This document shows positions 63,136 to 64,000 of a DNA stretch of 64,000 nucleotides, in pieces. The notes beneath the pieces are model-generated. The model was not told the DNA's origin. It saw nothing but the letters and a program-made list of their open reading frames with translations, and ran no database searches. Source of the DNA: Psoroptes ovis (lineage: Eukaryota > Arthropoda > Arachnida > Sarcoptiformes > Psoroptidae); NCBI GenBank assembly GCA_002943765.1, contig PQWQ01000006.1:2914001-2978000 (forward strand), read 5' to 3'. The first letter of the stretch is position 1. Each line of letters opens with the position of its first letter. The position numbers were made by a program, and so were the translations under genes.

Positions 63136-64000
63136 ATGGAACAAATGAATAAAGAAATGAGAGTTTTCCGAAGAAAGATCACAACAGCAATCAACAAAAG
63201 ATGCAGCTTCGATGAAGCAATTGAATTGCATAAACAAATGATCGAAATGAATCAAAAATTAATCGATTTATATGAAGAACAGGATATGGACATGCCATTG
63301 GAAGCAGAACAACGAATGGATTTTTATACGAACAAAATCGAAGATTACATCCGCAAAGTAAGATCAATAGACCATCAAAGTGCAATGGTTCAAACAAATG
63401 TTGCGAATGATCAATCGGATCTTTCGGACAATCAACAGAATATACTCGATCAATCGAATGTTTCTATGGATCAATCAAATGCCGTGAATAATCAACAGAA
63501 TGTATCAAATTCTCAATCAAATGTTCCAATCAGTTCTCATAGTCGAGAAACTGTAGCTCATAATAACGAACGTTTCAAAATTCATGACATACCAAAATTT
63601 AGCCGAAAATATATTGATTGGTATTCATACAAATGCATTGCTAAGCCTATTATTATTGATGGAAATTTAAGTGAAATACGTGCCAAAAGCTATTTGCTGC
63701 AAACATTGAGTGATTGTGCAAAACGCAGAATATCGCGTTTAATTAATTCTGATGCTTCAGTTATTGAAATGTGGAATAAACTCGATGAAATTTATGGCAA
63801 CAAAGAAAAATTGATCATGGAATGTCGCATCGAAATTGATAAATGTCCCAACGTTAAACATGACAAAGATATTGATGCTTTACGCAGTATAATATCAGCT
63901 GCTGAATCTGTGCTCGGATCAATTGAAAGTTTCGAAAACACAGACTTTTATATGGAACAATCCATGATTCAAATTGTGGCAAATAAATTTTATTATAAAA
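63136..64000 (+). CDS. Gag-like ORF of an LTR retrotransposon (BEL/Pao-like), truncated by the window edge
   Basis: From ATG at 63136 the frame stays open for 288 codons to the end of the window. The N-terminal ~75 residues are helical and charged. A Gln/Asn/Ser-rich linker with repeated DQSN and NQQNV units follows (about 85-130). Then comes a domain starting FKIHDIPKFSRKYIDWYSY and running through LLQTLSDCAKRRISRL and WNKLDEIYG. This order matches the capsid-like DUF1759-type region of BEL/Pao-family Gag (PKF-G---W-SF, YL---L-G-A, L---YGN). Composition is less AT-biased than in neighbouring genes, as expected of a mobile element. No zinc knuckle, protease or reverse transcriptase is visible inside the window, so the class is tentative. 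Confidence 0.7.
   Translation, partial: MEQMNKEMRVFRRKITTAINKRCSFDEAIELHKQMIEMNQKLIDLYEEQDMDMPLEAEQRMDFYTNKIEDYIRKVRSIDHQSAMVQTNVANDQSDLSDNQQNILDQSNVSMDQSNAVNNQQNVSNSQSNVPISSHSRETVAHNNERFKIHDIPKFSRKYIDWYSYKCIAKPIIIDGNLSEIRAKSYLLQTLSDCAKRRISRLINSDASVIEMWNKLDEIYGNKEKLIMECRIEIDKCPNVKHDKDIDALRSIISAAESVLGSIESFENTDFYMEQSMIQIVANKFYYK

Noticed and set aside
1..64000. CRISPR arrays, bacterial operons, rRNA or nuclear tRNA genes
   Set aside because: No regularly spaced direct repeats, ribosome-binding-site/operon structure, rRNA similarity or nuclear tRNA B-box (GGTTCGANTCC) in a foldable context was seen; the window is eukaryotic.

Overview
The window is AT-rich (roughly 25-30% GC by eye) eukaryotic nuclear DNA. 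Spliced genes with mostly short introns (about 50-80 nt), conventional GT-AG sites and arthropod-like proteins sit between long simple-repeat-rich gaps. The style and protein content suggest a small-genome arthropod, most likely an acariform (astigmatan-type) mite. That assignment is inference; no species-diagnostic sequence is visible. Exon joins below were made by hand and every one preserves the reading frame.

Layout. 1-14153: no gene I can support, only AT-rich DNA with microsatellites. 14154-18402: a divergent FMR1/FXR-like RNA-binding protein (+) and an alkaline ceramidase (-), separated by a 155 bp piggyBac-type MITE. 18403-22593: mostly empty, with one orphan exon-like segment. 22594-28469: an NHA/SLC9B-type cation/proton antiporter followed by two tandem carboxylesterases, both ending in KDEL. 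28637-37754: a compact run of housekeeping genes, SRFBP1/BUD22-like (+), SLC25A46 (-), SRP68 (+), CPOX (-) and PIGC (+), in divergent and convergent pairs. 38235-42663: an SLC26 anion transporter (-). 42664-50672: mainly non-coding, with a 77-codon coiled-coil gene, a hairpin/open segment beside it and a perfect 36 bp palindrome. 50673-55239: Rab3 (+), the H4K20 methyltransferase KMT5A/PR-Set7 (-), TMEM147 (+) and a Siva-like zinc protein (-). 59102-62537: a gp130/Domeless-like class I cytokine receptor. 62677-64000: the left end of an LTR retrotransposon, with a probable LTR and a Gag ORF running off the window.

How the genes fit together. There is no operon-like pathway; this is a stretch of ordinary chromosome. 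Many products act in the secretory pathway (SRP68 in targeting, TMEM147 in the ER multipass translocon, PIGC in GPI-anchor synthesis, two ER-lumenal esterases, ceramidase, Rab3 in exocytosis), but I see no sign that this is a functional cluster. The most unusual items are the FMRP homologue whose KH2 domain has lost its GxxG loop and which lacks the RGG tail, the tall gp130-like receptor, the KDEL esterase pair, the TTAA-flanked MITE, the 36 bp palindrome and the LTR element.
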